A stretch of 64,000 bases of DNA. Source: Dechloromonas denitrificans. Its GTDB lineage: Bacteria; Pseudomonadota; Gammaproteobacteria; Burkholderiales; Rhodocyclaceae. Made by a program: the position numbers and the translations under genes. The notes under the pieces are model-generated. The model had not been told where the DNA came from. It did no database searches and saw only the letters and a program-made list of their open reading frames with translations. How positions within the stretch are numbered: position 1 is the stretch's first letter; every line of letters begins with the position of its first letter. This document shows, in pieces, positions 38,176 through 49,481 of the stretch. The stretch is taken from contig NZ_LODL01000013.1 of NCBI RefSeq assembly GCF_001551835.1, positions 231,336 through 295,335 on the forward strand. The letters are read 5' to 3'.

Positions 38176-40269
38176 TCAGGCGCTCCTGAAGACCGCCCCT
38201 TCCAGCCAGACCTCGAACGGTTCGCAGGGGGCGACGGCGAGGCCCTGGGCGTAGCTGATGCCGAGTTCTTCCAGTTGGCCGAGGGTGGCGGGATCATCGA
38301 CGTTCTCGGCGATCGAATAGATGCCGAGGTCGGCGGTGATTTCCTGAACGGCGCGCAATAGCGCGGTGGACGCCCGGTTGCCACCCAGATCGCGGGTCAG
38401 GCTGCGGCTGAGCTTGACGCAGCTCGGCGAAATCGCTCGCAGGTGATTGAAGGATGACAGTCCACCACCAAAGTCGTCGAGACCGACCTGGCAGCCGAGG
38501 GCGCGCACTTGGCGGGAAAACTCCATCGCCTGGCTGCTCTGGTGCGTCGTCACATCCTCCGAGAAAATCAGGCAGAGGCCGTTGCCGGGAAGATTCTTGC
38601 TGGCCAGGTTGCGGGCGATCAGGTCGATCACCGAACGCCGGCTCAATGAATTCCGCGACAGCGGGACCAGGCAGTGGAGTTCCTTGTTGTTGCGGCGCGC
38701 CCGGTCAAGGGCGGCGATTGCGGTTTCGATGAAGCGCTGGTCGATGATGCCGGCCAGATCGTAGCGTTCGGCCGCATCGATCAGGGCCGAGAGGGCGATC
38801 GGTGCCTGACCGGGTTCGTTCAGGCGGGCGCTCAGTTCGACGCAGTGGCCGTTCAGCGTTTCGCTCTGCAGCGCGTGCAGCGGCAAGGCTTCGATCAGCA
38901 GACGGTCTTCGGTCAGGGCGCTGCCCAGGCGGGCTGCCCAGTTGTTGCTTTCGTGGCGGCGTTCCGGGGTGTTGGTGGCTTCCTGCTCGCAGACCTGGTT
39001 GCGGCCGCTTTCCTTGGCGCGGTAGCAGGCGGCGTCGCCGGCGGCTAGCACTTCGTTGATGTTGCGGACGCGCCGGCCGACCGGCGTCAGGCCGATACTG
39101 GCGCCGATCGAGAATACCTTGTCCTGCCAGATGAAGCGATAGGCACCGGCCAGGCCGCAGATGTCCTCGGCGACCTGACGGGCGCGGCTGCCGCTGCAGT
39201 TGGCCAGGATGATGCCGAACTCGTCGCCGCCGAGGCGGGCCAGCGTGTCTTCCTCGCGCAGCCGGCCCTGGAAAAGCTGCGAGATCTGGCGCAGCAGTTC
39301 ATCGCCGGCCAGATGGCCGCAGGTGTCGTTGACCGGCTTGAAGCGGTCGAGGTCGATGAACAGCACGCTGAATTCCTCGCCGCCGGCCTGGACGCTGGAC
39401 AGCGCCTTCTCCAGCCGGTGCTCGAATTCGCGCCGGTTGAGGAGGCCGGTCAGCGAGTCGTGGCGCGCCTGGAAGGCGAGCTGGGCGGTGGCTTCCTCGA
39501 TCCGGCTCTGCATCGAGCGATGGACATCCTCGATATGATTGGCCATTTCGTTGAAGCCTTGCTCGAGAATGCCGAATTCAGCGCTCGACTGGGTCGGCAC
39601 CCGGGTGTCGAAGCGCCCGGAGGACATTTCACGAACGGCCAGGGCGAGGCGCTTGATCGGCCGGGCCAGGCTGTCGGCCATGGCGATGGCCAGCGCGGCG
39701 ATCAGGATCAGGCCGATCAGGACGATGAGCAGGCCGCGCAGCAGCAGGTCGCGCTGCTGGTTGATCAACTCCGACTTGTCGAATTCGACGAAGACATGCC
39801 CGATGACTTCCTGCGGTGCCGGTACGTTGCTGCTGGAGACCGGTTCGAACAGCGTGTCGGCTTCGTTCAGCGAGCGGAGGACCGGGGCGCCGAAAGCGAT
39901 CCAGCGATCGCTCTCGGTGACCTGCGCGGGCTCGTTCAGGGACTGGCGCAGGGCCTCGCTGGCCAGCGAAACCCGGCCGCTGACGGCGATCGCCCGGCCC
40001 TTCGGATTGACGATGACGGCGGCCTTGACGCCGGATTCCTGGACGGTGGTCTGGGCCAGCCCGTGCAGGCTTTCGAGTTGGCCGGAAATGATCCCGTATT
40101 CGCTGATCTGGGCCAGGTAGCGGACAGTGGCCAGGGCTTTGGTGCGCAGTTCGCCCTCCAGGGTCTGGATACCGCTCAGGGTGAAATAGGAGACCAGGGT
40201 GATGGCGATCACTGCGCTGGGCAGCAGTGACAGCAGCAGCAGACGCTGGCGCAGGTTGAGGCGGCTCAT
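38176..40269 (-). CDS. Membrane HAMP-GGDEF-EAL protein with a diverged EAL domain
   Basis: 697 residues. An N-terminal membrane helix, a periplasmic region (about 32-175), a second helix (about 177-197) and a HAMP domain lead to a GGDEF domain with intact GGDEF (347-351) and an I-site RxxD (338-341). In the EAL domain the signature reads ELSAR (478-482) in place of EALLR, the usual Asn in the NLS motif is Pro536, and KID reads KLS, though DDFG (598-601) and QGL remain. It may be an active, feedback-inhibited cyclase with a receptor-like EAL domain. It overlaps the binding-protein gene by 4 nt. Confidence 0.9.
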   Translation of the reverse strand: MSRLNLRQRLLLLSLLPSAVIAITLVSYFTLSGIQTLEGELRTKALATVRYLAQISEYGIISGQLESLHGLAQTTVQESGVKAAVIVNPKGRAIAVSGRVSLASEALRQSLNEPAQVTESDRWIAFGAPVLRSLNEADTLFEPVSSSNVPAPQEVIGHVFVEFDKSELINQQRDLLLRGLLIVLIGLILIAALAIAMADSLARPIKRLALAVREMSSGRFDTRVPTQSSAEFGILEQGFNEMANHIEDVHRSMQSRIEEATAQLAFQARHDSLTGLLNRREFEHRLEKALSSVQAGGEEFSVLFIDLDRFKPVNDTCGHLAGDELLRQISQLFQGRLREEDTLARLGGDEFGIILANCSGSRARQVAEDICGLAGAYRFIWQDKVFSIGASIGLTPVGRRVRNINEVLAAGDAACYRAKESGRNQVCEQEATNTPERRHESNNWAARLGSALTEDRLLIEALPLHALQSETLNGHCVELSARLNEPGQAPIALSALIDAAERYDLAGIIDQRFIETAIAALDRARRNNKELHCLVPLSRNSLSRRSVIDLIARNLASKNLPGNGLCLIFSEDVTTHQSSQAMEFSRQVRALGCQVGLDDFGGGLSSFNHLRAISPSCVKLSRSLTRDLGGNRASTALLRAVQEITADLGIYSIAENVDDPATLGQLEELGISYAQGLAVAPCEPFEVWLEGAVFRSA

Positions 40270-41162
40270 CGGGCCTCCTTGTCGGCAAGCATGGCACGGC
40301 GGATGGCGGCTTCGTCCTGAATGTTCAGGTCGAGCGCCTGGGCGACGTTCGAATTGATGACTACCGCAAACTGGCTGGGCGGCATCGGGGACGGTAGCGT
40401 GGCGCTGAACGACTGGGTCAGTTCAGCCGCCTGGCGGGCGATCTGGGCCGGCGTCGAATACAGCGCGGCGAGCGCGCCGGCATTGACGAAGGCGGCCGAA
40501 AAGGCCACCACCGGACGCTGGTAGCGGTAGGTGGTGACGAGAATGGCCTTGATGTTCTCGCGCCGGTAAATCTGGGTATCGGGAATCGCCAGCAGCAGAT
40601 TGACGCGGGGCAGCAGGCTGGTCAGGGACGGCAGCAGGGTTTGATCAGTGTCGCTGTCCTCGTTGTCCAGCGTCAGGCCGGCCGCGGTGAAGGCCTGGCG
40701 AAACTGACCGATGCTGGCCCGGGTTTCGCTGCTGACCAGCATGCCGACGCGTTTTTTGCCGGGCAGCAGGTGGCGTATAAAAGCGGCCTGGCGGCTGGCC
40801 GGCTGATCGAGATAGATCGCCGTTGTCCGGCGGCTGCGGCCGGGGCTTTCGGCCAGCAGTTTCTCGTAGGCCTGGCGCGGGATCAGGGTGGCGACGACCG
40901 GCGTCGAGCCGCCCTGGTTGAGGACCTGGCGGAAGGCATTGCTGCCGACGGCGACGATCAGGTCGGGGCTGCTCCCGGCCAGGCTGTCGCTGCCGCCCTG
41001 GCTGGCGATCTTCCAACTCGAACCTTCGAGGGCGTCGCGATAGGTGCTGGCGAATTCGGCGTAGGGGCCGGAATTGTCGCTGAGGACCAGCGCGACGTTA
41101 GCGGCCCGCGCCGTCGTGGCGGCGAGCAGGAAAACGAGAAAGAGGCGCAGGATGAGGAGCAC
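40266..41162 (-). CDS. Periplasmic ABC-type substrate-binding protein
   Basis: About 298 residues from the GTG at 41162; no strong ribosome site is seen, so the start is uncertain. LLILRLFLVFLLAATTARAANVA is a signal peptide, and the remainder is a type-1 periplasmic-binding fold of the ABC_sub_bind family (GSNAFRQVLNQGGSTPVVATL; AIPDTQIYRRENIKAILVTTYR). No permease or ATPase gene follows. It is translationally coupled to the GGDEF-EAL gene, so it may be a periplasmic sensor for it (inference). Confidence 0.8.
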   Translation of the reverse strand: MLLILRLFLVFLLAATTARAANVALVLSDNSGPYAEFASTYRDALEGSSWKIASQGGSDSLAGSSPDLIVAVGSNAFRQVLNQGGSTPVVATLIPRQAYEKLLAESPGRSRRTTAIYLDQPASRQAAFIRHLLPGKKRVGMLVSSETRASIGQFRQAFTAAGLTLDNEDSDTDQTLLPSLTSLLPRVNLLLAIPDTQIYRRENIKAILVTTYRYQRPVVAFSAAFVNAGALAALYSTPAQIARQAAELTQSFSATLPSPMPPSQFAVVINSNVAQALDLNIQDEAAIRRAMLADKEAR

Positions 41163-41215
41163 CGCCGCAATATAGCTGCTGCCCCTATGCCGTTGCAATG
41201 GCGGATTTCCCCGGG

Positions 41216-41806
41216 TCAGCGGGCGGCGATGAGAGCGGCGATTTGTCGGCTGATTTCTTCGACCGGCATGGCGAAGGCAAATTTCTTGATGAACTGGCCG
41301 TCCGGGCCGAGCAGGATCATCCCGGCCGAGTGGTCGACCGCATAACGGTCGGCCGGCGTGCCCGGTTCGCGGACCTTGGCATAGCGGATCTTGAAATTGT
41401 CGGCCGCCCGGCGTACCAGGGCGGGCGGCCCGTTCAGGCCGAGAATGCGCGGGTCGAAGAAGGTGGTGTAGGTCTTCAGCACCGGGCCGGTGTCGCGCTC
41501 GGGGTCGACCGAGATGAACAGCGGCTGGACGCGGCTGGCCTGCTCGCCGAGTTCTTTCAGGATGGCGGCCATTTCGACCAGGGTGGTCGGGCAGATGTCC
41601 GGGCAATAGGTGTAGCCGAAGGCGATGAGCTGGAAGCGGCCGCGGAAATCCTCGCTGCTCACCGAGCGGCCGTTCGGGTCCTGCAGCAGGTAGCGGGGCA
41701 CGATGCCGCCGTTTTCCTCCTTGAGCAATTGCAGGCTTTGCGTCGCCTGGGCGGCGGCCGGGCCAGCCAGCAGCAGGCCGAGGAGGAGGGCGGCGCAGCG
41801 GATCAT
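41216..41806 (-). CDS. SCO1/SenC-family copper chaperone
   Basis: 196 residues with a signal peptide (CAALLLGLLLAGPAAA), the copper-binding CPDIC motif in YTYCPDICPTTLVE and a downstream His in DHSAGMILLGPDG. SCO proteins deliver copper to the CuA site of cytochrome oxidase or act as periplasmic thiol reductants. It overlaps the next gene by 4 nt. Confidence 0.9.
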   Translation of the reverse strand: MIRCAALLLGLLLAGPAAAQATQSLQLLKEENGGIVPRYLLQDPNGRSVSSEDFRGRFQLIAFGYTYCPDICPTTLVEMAAILKELGEQASRVQPLFISVDPERDTGPVLKTYTTFFDPRILGLNGPPALVRRAADNFKIRYAKVREPGTPADRYAVDHSAGMILLGPDGQFIKKFAFAMPVEEISRQIAALIAAR

Positions 41807-42135
41807 CGGCTCGGGAACGCAGCGCTCAACTGCTTTTCCGCCTCGCCCAGGCGTTTGGCCAGGGTCGCGGCGTCCGGGCAGGTCTTTTTGCCATTACCGA
41901 ATTGCAGGTAGCTGGCGCTCGTTGCTTCTTCGAAAATCTCGCCGTTGGCGCGAGTTTTCGGCGCCGTTGTCTGTACCGCGTTGCGGGCCCGGCTGACGAT
42001 CGCCGCTTGCTGGCAGGCCAGTGCGATGCCGTTGATTTCACCGAGCTGGCTGATGGCGGTATTGCCCTCTTCGGCGGCGAAGGCCGGGGTGGCGAACGGC
42101 AGGGCGAGGGCAAGGGCAAGGACAGCGATTTTCAT
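41803..42135 (-). CDS. Small secreted protein of unknown function
   Basis: 110 residues. MKIAVLALALALPFATPAFAAEE is a signal peptide; the mature part has two cysteines (IALACQQA and KKTCPDAA). No recognised domain. It is coupled by 4 nt to the SCO gene. Confidence 0.75.
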   Translation of the reverse strand: MKIAVLALALALPFATPAFAAEEGNTAISQLGEINGIALACQQAAIVSRARNAVQTTAPKTRANGEIFEEATSASYLQFGNGKKTCPDAATLAKRLGEAEKQLSAAFPSR

Positions 42136-42192
42136 GGGTAATCTCCGGTCGACAGGCCAGCGATTATAGCCAGCGTGGGCTGGCGATCTTTC

Positions 42193-42984
42193 TTAGAAAT
42201 CAAATATCTCGAGCAATTGCGGCAGACCTTCGCTGATCGCCACCGGCCCCGGGGTCAGGATGACGGCCGATTTGATTTCGTGCATTTTTCCGCTGTTGAC
42301 CGCCGGAATGGTCGCCCAGCCCGGGCGGGCGGCGACGCGTTCGGGCCGGAAGTGCTTGCCGCACCAGGAGCCGATGATGATGTCGGGGGCGGCGGCGATC
42401 ACCGCTTCCGGCGTCGGCCGGCGATCCTTGGCCAGCGGCGAGCGGGCCTGCTCGGCGAAAACGTCCTCGCCGCCGGCGATTTCGATCAGTTCGGAGGCCC
42501 AGCGGATGCCGCTGATCAGCGGCTCGTCCCATTCCTCGAAATAGACGCGCGGCTTCTTGCCGGTGCGGGCCAGGCGTTCGGCGGCGATGGCCCGGGTTTG
42601 CTCGATCTCGGCTTCCAGCCCGGCGACGATTTCCTGCGCTTTGGCTTCGGCGCCGACCAGGCGGCCGACGGTTTCGATCATGCCGAGAATGTCCTCGACG
42701 CTGCGCATATTGAAGGCATAGACCGGGACGCCGGCCTTGATCAGGTCGCGCGAAATCTCGCTTTGCAGGTCGGAGAAGGTCAGCACCAGGTCGGGCCGGG
42801 TGGCGAGAATCTTGTCGATGTCACCGCTGGTGAAGGCGAAGACCTTGGGTTTTTCCTTGCGCGCTTGCGGCGGCCGTACCGTGTAGCCGGAAATGCCGAC
42901 GATGCGGTCCTGCTCGCCGAGGGCGTAGAGCACCTCGACGGTTTCGGTGGTCAGGCAGACGATGCGTTGGGGCAGACGGGGCAT
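42193..42984 (-). CDS. BtuF-like cobalamin-binding protein without a signal peptide
   Basis: 263 residues, helical-backbone binding-protein fold (PRLPQRIVCLTTETVEVLYALGEQDRIVGIS; KPRVYFEEWDEPLISG). It starts directly with the mature-like sequence, so it may be cytoplasmic. It lies 6 nt after a secreted BtuF paralogue in the riboswitch-controlled bluB operon, supporting a corrinoid link. No BtuC/BtuD is present. Confidence 0.8.
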   Translation of the reverse strand: MPRLPQRIVCLTTETVEVLYALGEQDRIVGISGYTVRPPQARKEKPKVFAFTSGDIDKILATRPDLVLTFSDLQSEISRDLIKAGVPVYAFNMRSVEDILGMIETVGRLVGAEAKAQEIVAGLEAEIEQTRAIAAERLARTGKKPRVYFEEWDEPLISGIRWASELIEIAGGEDVFAEQARSPLAKDRRPTPEAVIAAAPDIIIGSWCGKHFRPERVAARPGWATIPAVNSGKMHEIKSAVILTPGPVAISEGLPQLLEIFDF

Positions 42985-42990
42985 GGGTTT

Positions 42991-43905
42991 CTACTTGGCG
43001 GGACGATGGCTTCTTGCGACATCGAGATGGGCGCAAAGTTTCTCGGCGCCGTCGAGAATGCGCGGCGTGTGGCGCTGCATGATGTCGGGGTTGATGTGGA
43101 ACAGGTTGTCGCGCTTGACCGCCGTCATCCGCGTCCATTTGTCCCAGTCGTGCAGCCATTCCGGCTTGGCGTCGCCCATGCCGGTGGCGACGATGGCTTC
43201 CGGATCGGCTTCGAGTACCGCTTCGACGCTGACCGTCGGTGCCATCTGCTTGAGGTGGCCGAAGACGTTGTCGCCACCGCAGAGCAGGATCGCGTCGCTG
43301 ATGATCTGCGGGCCGCCGACCGTCGTCAGTGGCGATTTCCAGATCTGGTAGAAGACGCGCACTTTCGGCTTGTTGGCATTGGCCGCGCGCAACCCTTCCA
43401 GACGCTTGCGGAAACGTTCGGCGGCGGCATTGGCGGCGCTCTCGGTACCGGCCAGCTGGCCCAGGCGGACGAGCTGGTCGGCGACGTTTTCCATCTTGTT
43501 CGGCTGCGAGACATGCACGGTCAGGCCGAGCGCCTTCAGTTTGCCGATCTGCGGCATGTTGTTGCCGCTTTCCCAGGCCAGTACGAGGTCGGGCTTCAGC
43601 GCGGCGACGGCTTCGAGGTCGATCCGCGAATAGCCGCCGACGCGCGTCACCTTCTTCGCTTCCGGCGGGTAGTCGCTGTAATCGACGGTGCCGACCAGCT
43701 TGTCGCCGGCGCCGGCGGCATAGAGGCTTTCGGCGATGTGCGGGGCGAGGGCGACGATACGTTTGGCCGGCGCCTTGAGGCGGACTTCCTGGCCGGTGTC
43801 GTCCTTGACCACGACATCGGCCTGGGCGGCGGGCAGCGTGGCGAGTCCGGCGGTCAACGCCGCCAGAAAACGAAAAACGGGCAGGGCGGGAGCGGTCTTG
43901 GTCAT
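42991..43905 (-). CDS. btuF: Periplasmic cobalamin/corrinoid ABC substrate-binding protein
   Basis: 304 residues. A signal peptide (FRFLAALTAGLATLPAAQA) precedes a BtuF-type fold (APAKRIVALAPHIAESLYAAG; ALKPDLVLAWESGN). The start at 43905 overlaps the upstream stop as ATGA; 43917 is a weaker alternative. It is the probable corrinoid capture protein, but the transporter core must be elsewhere. Confidence 0.85.
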   Translation of the reverse strand: MTKTAPALPVFRFLAALTAGLATLPAAQADVVVKDDTGQEVRLKAPAKRIVALAPHIAESLYAAGAGDKLVGTVDYSDYPPEAKKVTRVGGYSRIDLEAVAALKPDLVLAWESGNNMPQIGKLKALGLTVHVSQPNKMENVADQLVRLGQLAGTESAANAAAERFRKRLEGLRAANANKPKVRVFYQIWKSPLTTVGGPQIISDAILLCGGDNVFGHLKQMAPTVSVEAVLEADPEAIVATGMGDAKPEWLHDWDKWTRMTAVKRDNLFHINPDIMQRHTPRILDGAEKLCAHLDVARSHRPAK

Positions 43906-44886
43906 GCGGGTTTCCATCCGGCAAGGGCGGTGGCCAGGCGCTGCCAGCCGGCTTCATCGCCGGGCAGGCCGAAGCGGAGCAGCGGCTGCTGGTCGAAACG
44001 GCGGGTCAGGATGCCCTGGCGGGCCAGGGCTTCGTGCAGTTCGCTGGCCTGCGGCGAGCTCAGCGTCGCGAAGAGGGCGGTCGATTTGACCTCGCCGAGC
44101 GGCGCCAGCAACTGGTGCAGGCGTTGGCCGGCGGCCAGCAGTTGCTGCCGGGTGCCGGCCTGCCAGGCCTGATCCTGCAGCGCCAGTTTGGCCACTTCAC
44201 GGGCCGGGCCGCTGATCGTCCATGGCCCCATCGCCTCCTGCATCCGGTTCAGCAGGTCGGGGGCGGCGAACAGGAAGCCGACGCGGGCGCCGGCCAGGCC
44301 GAAGAACTTGCCGAGCGAACGGAGCACGATCAGGTTCGGCGCTTCGTCGGTGCCAGCCAGCGGCGTCAGGCTGTCGGCCGGCGTCGGGTCGATGAAGGCT
44401 TCATCGACGATCAGCCAGCCGCCGCGCTTTTTCAGCTGTTGCGCAGCGTCCACCGCCAGTTCGCGCGGGTGGCGGTCGCCGGTCGGGTTGTTCGGGTTGC
44501 AGAGCAGCACGTAGGGCGTCGCCGCGGCCAGGGCGCGCGGCAGCATGGCGTTCTGCAGGAAACGCAGGCGGTGCCCGGCGCGTTGCCAGGCTTGCGGGTG
44601 CTCGCCGTAGATCGGCGAAATGCAGGCGACGACGGCGCGTGGCAACAGCGTCGGCAGCAACTGGATGGCGGCCTGCGAGCCGGCGACCGGCAGCAGGTTG
44701 GCGTTGCCGTAATAGGCGGCGGCGGCGCTTTCCAGGCCATCACCGCTTTCCGGCAGGCGATGCCAGACCTCGTTCGGCAAGGCCGGCACCGGCCAGGTGT
44801 GGGGATTGATGCCGGTGGACAGGTCCAGCCATCGGTCGAGCGGAATGTCGTAATGGGCTGCGGCCAGGCGCAGGCGTCCGCCATGC

Positions 44887-44894
<8 letters not shown>
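43902..44894 (-). CDS. L-threonine-O-3-phosphate decarboxylase (class I/II aminotransferase fold)
   Basis: 330 residues. The PLP Lys is in RSLGKFFGLAGARVGF; LLCNPNNPTGDRHP and LSTGINPHTWP fit CobD/CobC-type decarboxylases. It makes (R)-1-amino-2-propanol phosphate, the aminopropanol linker of cobalamin. The naming cobD or cobC differs between species, so I leave the symbol blank. The start at 44894 (MLEHGGRLR) overlaps the cbiB end by 8 nt. Confidence 0.87.
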
Positions 44895-46805
<1,911 letters not shown>

Positions 46806-46859
46806 CTAAGCGAGGCGGCGCAGCGAAGCAAGTGCCATAATTACAAGGTTTCCCCAACG

Positions 46860-47915
46860 TCAGGCTGTTCTTTTGCCGAGTCGGAAATCTTTGTGGGCAC
46901 CGCTAGCGTCGCGCATATCGAACAGGCCACATGCGTGCATAGCCTCGGTAAGGCTGGCGCAGCCAGATGATTCGAGGTTGTAGCCGTTTTCACGCAGGTG
47001 GTTGCCGATTGCTGCAAGGCTCGTCCAGCCATCGATACCTTGACCTGTGGCCACCGCGGCCTTGAGGGCAGCTATATATTCGGTGCTCATTGGGCGCTTG
47101 GTTGGGCGGCAGAAGTGGGCGGTGCCGTTGCCTTGTTTGCGTTGCTTGAGCTCGAAGCTGCCACTTGTTTGTAGCAGCTTGATAAAGTTACTGGCGCCAT
47201 GGCTGCGTGGGTCGAAATCACTGTGATTGGCGCGCAGATAGAGTGCGATTCGGGAAACCAAAGCCCAGCCATCCTCATCTGCGACGTTGGTGTAGGCGCG
47301 CAGCAACTGACTCTTGAGCTTAATATGCTCGGTTGCTGGGGATTTTCCCGTTGGTGGTCGAGACTTAATTTCGGGCGATATGTCGCCGTTGCGGCTCGAG
47401 GTGCTACCTAACGAGGATTGGGCTGATGTGGCGACCGGTACGGAGGCGGAAGCTGCTGGTGGAGCGGACTCCGGAGCGAAGCCCAGGTTTTCAACGTAGG
47501 TGTAGCGTTCACAGGCACTGACAAAGGCTTTGGGCGCATGTTTCCGGCCAAAGCCGACGACGCTGAGGCCGTCTTCGCGAATACGGGTGGCGAGCCGAGT
47601 GAAGTCGCCATCGCTGCTAACTAGGCAGAAGCCGTCTAGCCTTCGTCCATGTAACAGGTCCATGGCATCGATGATGAGAGCGCTGTCACTGGCATTCTTG
47701 CCAACCGAATTCTGGTATTGCTGAATCGGATGGATGCCGTGGTTGGCTAGCGTTTCACGCCATTTCGCCAAGTGTGGTGTCGTGAAGTCTCCATAAACCC
47801 GCCGCACAGATAGGCGGGCGTCACGGGTGATTTCCTCGATGATCGGGGCGATGATGTCCGGAGTATCGTTGTCGGCGTCGATTAGCAACGCAAAATTGGG
47901 TAAGTCGTGTTTCAT
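46860..47915 (-). CDS. NYN-domain protein with tandem OST-HTH/LOTUS domains
   Basis: 351 residues. The N-terminus is a NYN/PIN-like nuclease domain: FALLIDADNDTPDIIAPIIEE carries the acidic D-x-D/N positions, then DSALIIDAMDLL and LVSSDGDFTRLATRIRE. The C-terminal half contains two LOTUS-like winged helices (LLRAYTNVADEDGWALVSRI and GIDGWTSLAAIGNHLRENG) joined by a Ser/Thr/Pro-rich linker near 150-200. LabA/NYN-LOTUS proteins are linked to RNA processing. Its coding region looks clearly more AT-rich than the adjacent cob genes. Confidence 0.87.
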   Translation of the reverse strand: MKHDLPNFALLIDADNDTPDIIAPIIEEITRDARLSVRRVYGDFTTPHLAKWRETLANHGIHPIQQYQNSVGKNASDSALIIDAMDLLHGRRLDGFCLVSSDGDFTRLATRIREDGLSVVGFGRKHAPKAFVSACERYTYVENLGFAPESAPPAASASVPVATSAQSSLGSTSSRNGDISPEIKSRPPTGKSPATEHIKLKSQLLRAYTNVADEDGWALVSRIALYLRANHSDFDPRSHGASNFIKLLQTSGSFELKQRKQGNGTAHFCRPTKRPMSTEYIAALKAAVATGQGIDGWTSLAAIGNHLRENGYNLESSGCASLTEAMHACGLFDMRDASGAHKDFRLGKRTA

Positions 47916-48014
47916 GCGGGCGTTTCATGCGATCAGGATAGGCTGTTGCATTGTGCCTGATTTGTTCCTCATCGCTTGCGGCGATAATCGAGGTTTTTTC
48001 CCTTGAGAGTTGCC

Positions 48015-49481
48015 ATGTCCTGCTTTTCCCTGATGGTGCAAGGCACCACCTCCGATGCCGGCAAATCGACGCTGGTCGCCGCCCTGTGCCGGATTTTCAA
48101 GCGCCGCGGCATCAATGTCGCGCCCTTCAAGCCGCAGAACATGGCCCTCAATTCGGCGGTCACCGTGGACGGCGGCGAGATCGGTCGCGCCCAGGCGCTG
48201 CAGGCGCTGGCCTGCGGCCTGCCGCCGCATACCGATTTCAACCCGGTGCTGTTGAAACCGACCACCGACAAGAAGGCGCAGGTCATCATCCACGGCAAGG
48301 TGGCGATCGACCTCGATGCCAAGGCCTATCACGAGTACAAGCCGCGGGCGATGGGCGCCGTGCTCGCTTCCTGGGAGCGCCTGACCGCCGCCTACGACTG
48401 CGTGCTGGTCGAAGGCGCCGGCTCGCCGGCCGAAATCAACCTGCGCGCCCGCGACATCGCCAACATGGGCTTCGCCGAGGCGGTCGATTGCCCGGTCATC
48501 ATCGTCGCCGACATCGATCGCGGCGGCGTCTTCGCCCACCTGGTCGGCACGCTGGAACTGCTTTCGCCGTCCGAGCAGAACCGGGTCAAGGGCTTCGTCA
48601 TCAACCGCTTCCGCGGCGACATCGGGCTGCTCGAATCCGGCCTGAGCTGGCTGGAAGAGCGCACCGGCAAGCCGGTGCTCGGCGTGCTGCCTTATTTACA
48701 CGGCCTGATGCTCGATGCCGAGGACGCTATCGCGACCGCTGCGGTCGACGGCAAAAAAACGGCAAAATTGAAAGTGGTTGCCCCGGCCTATCCGCGCGTT
48801 TCCAACCACAACGACCTCGACCCGCTGCGCCTGCACCCGGAAGTCGATTTCCGCTGGATCGGCCCGGGCGAAACACCGCCCGCCGCCGACCTGATCGTGC
48901 TGCCCGGCTCGAAGGCGGTGCGCGCCGACATCGAATGGCTGCGCGCGCAGGGCTGGGAAACGGCGCTCAAGAAACACCTGCGCTACGGCGGCAAGGTGGT
49001 CGGCCTTTGCGGCGGCTACCAGATGCTCGGCGGCATGCTGCACGACCCGCTCGGCCTCGAAGGCCAGCCCGGCAGCACGCCGGGCCTTGGCGTGCTGGAT
49101 GTCGACACGACGCTGGAAACGGAAAAGCAGCTGCGCAATGTCGCGGGTCATCTCGGCCTGCCCGGCTCGCCGGCGATGACCGGCTACGAGATCCACCTCG
49201 GCATCACGCGCGGCCCGGGCCTGGCCCAAGCGGCGGTGCAACTGACCGATGGGCGCAGCGACGGGGCCATTTCGGACGACAACCAGGTCTTTGCCACCTA
49301 TTGCCACGGCCTGTTCGATCATCCCGATGCCTTGACCGCCTTGCTTGCCTGGGCCGGCATGACGGAGAGCGCCCAGGTCGATTTCGCCGCCCGCCGCGAG
49401 GCCGATCTCGACCGCCTGGCCGATTCGGTCGAAGCGGCGCTCGACTGGTCGAAGATGGCGACTTTCCTGCCGCTGGCCTAG
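48015..49481 (+). CDS. cobQ: Cobyric acid synthase
   Basis: 488 residues. The N-terminal dethiobiotin-synthetase-like domain starts [20 protein letters not shown]; the class I glutamine-amidotransferase domain has [13 protein letters not shown] with the Cys and [12 protein letters not shown] with the His. It amidates the b, d, e and g side chains of adenosylcobyrinic acid a,c-diamide. ATG at 48015 is preferred over the TTG at 48003. It overlaps the receiver-TPR gene convergently by 4 nt. Confidence 0.95.
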   Translation: MSCFSLMVQGTTSDAGKSTLVAALCRIFKRRGINVAPFKPQNMALNSAVTVDGGEIGRAQALQALACGLPPHTDFNPVLLKPTTDKKAQVIIHGKVAIDLDAKAYHEYKPRAMGAVLASWERLTAAYDCVLVEGAGSPAEINLRARDIANMGFAEAVDCPVIIVADIDRGGVFAHLVGTLELLSPSEQNRVKGFVINRFRGDIGLLESGLSWLEERTGKPVLGVLPYLHGLMLDAEDAIATAAVDGKKTAKLKVVAPAYPRVSNHNDLDPLRLHPEVDFRWIGPGETPPAADLIVLPGSKAVRADIEWLRAQGWETALKKHLRYGGKVVGLCGGYQMLGGMLHDPLGLEGQPGSTPGLGVLDVDTTLETEKQLRNVAGHLGLPGSPAMTGYEIHLGITRGPGLAQAAVQLTDGRSDGAISDDNQVFATYCHGLFDHPDALTALLAWAGMTESAQVDFAARREADLDRLADSVEAALDWSKMATFLPLA

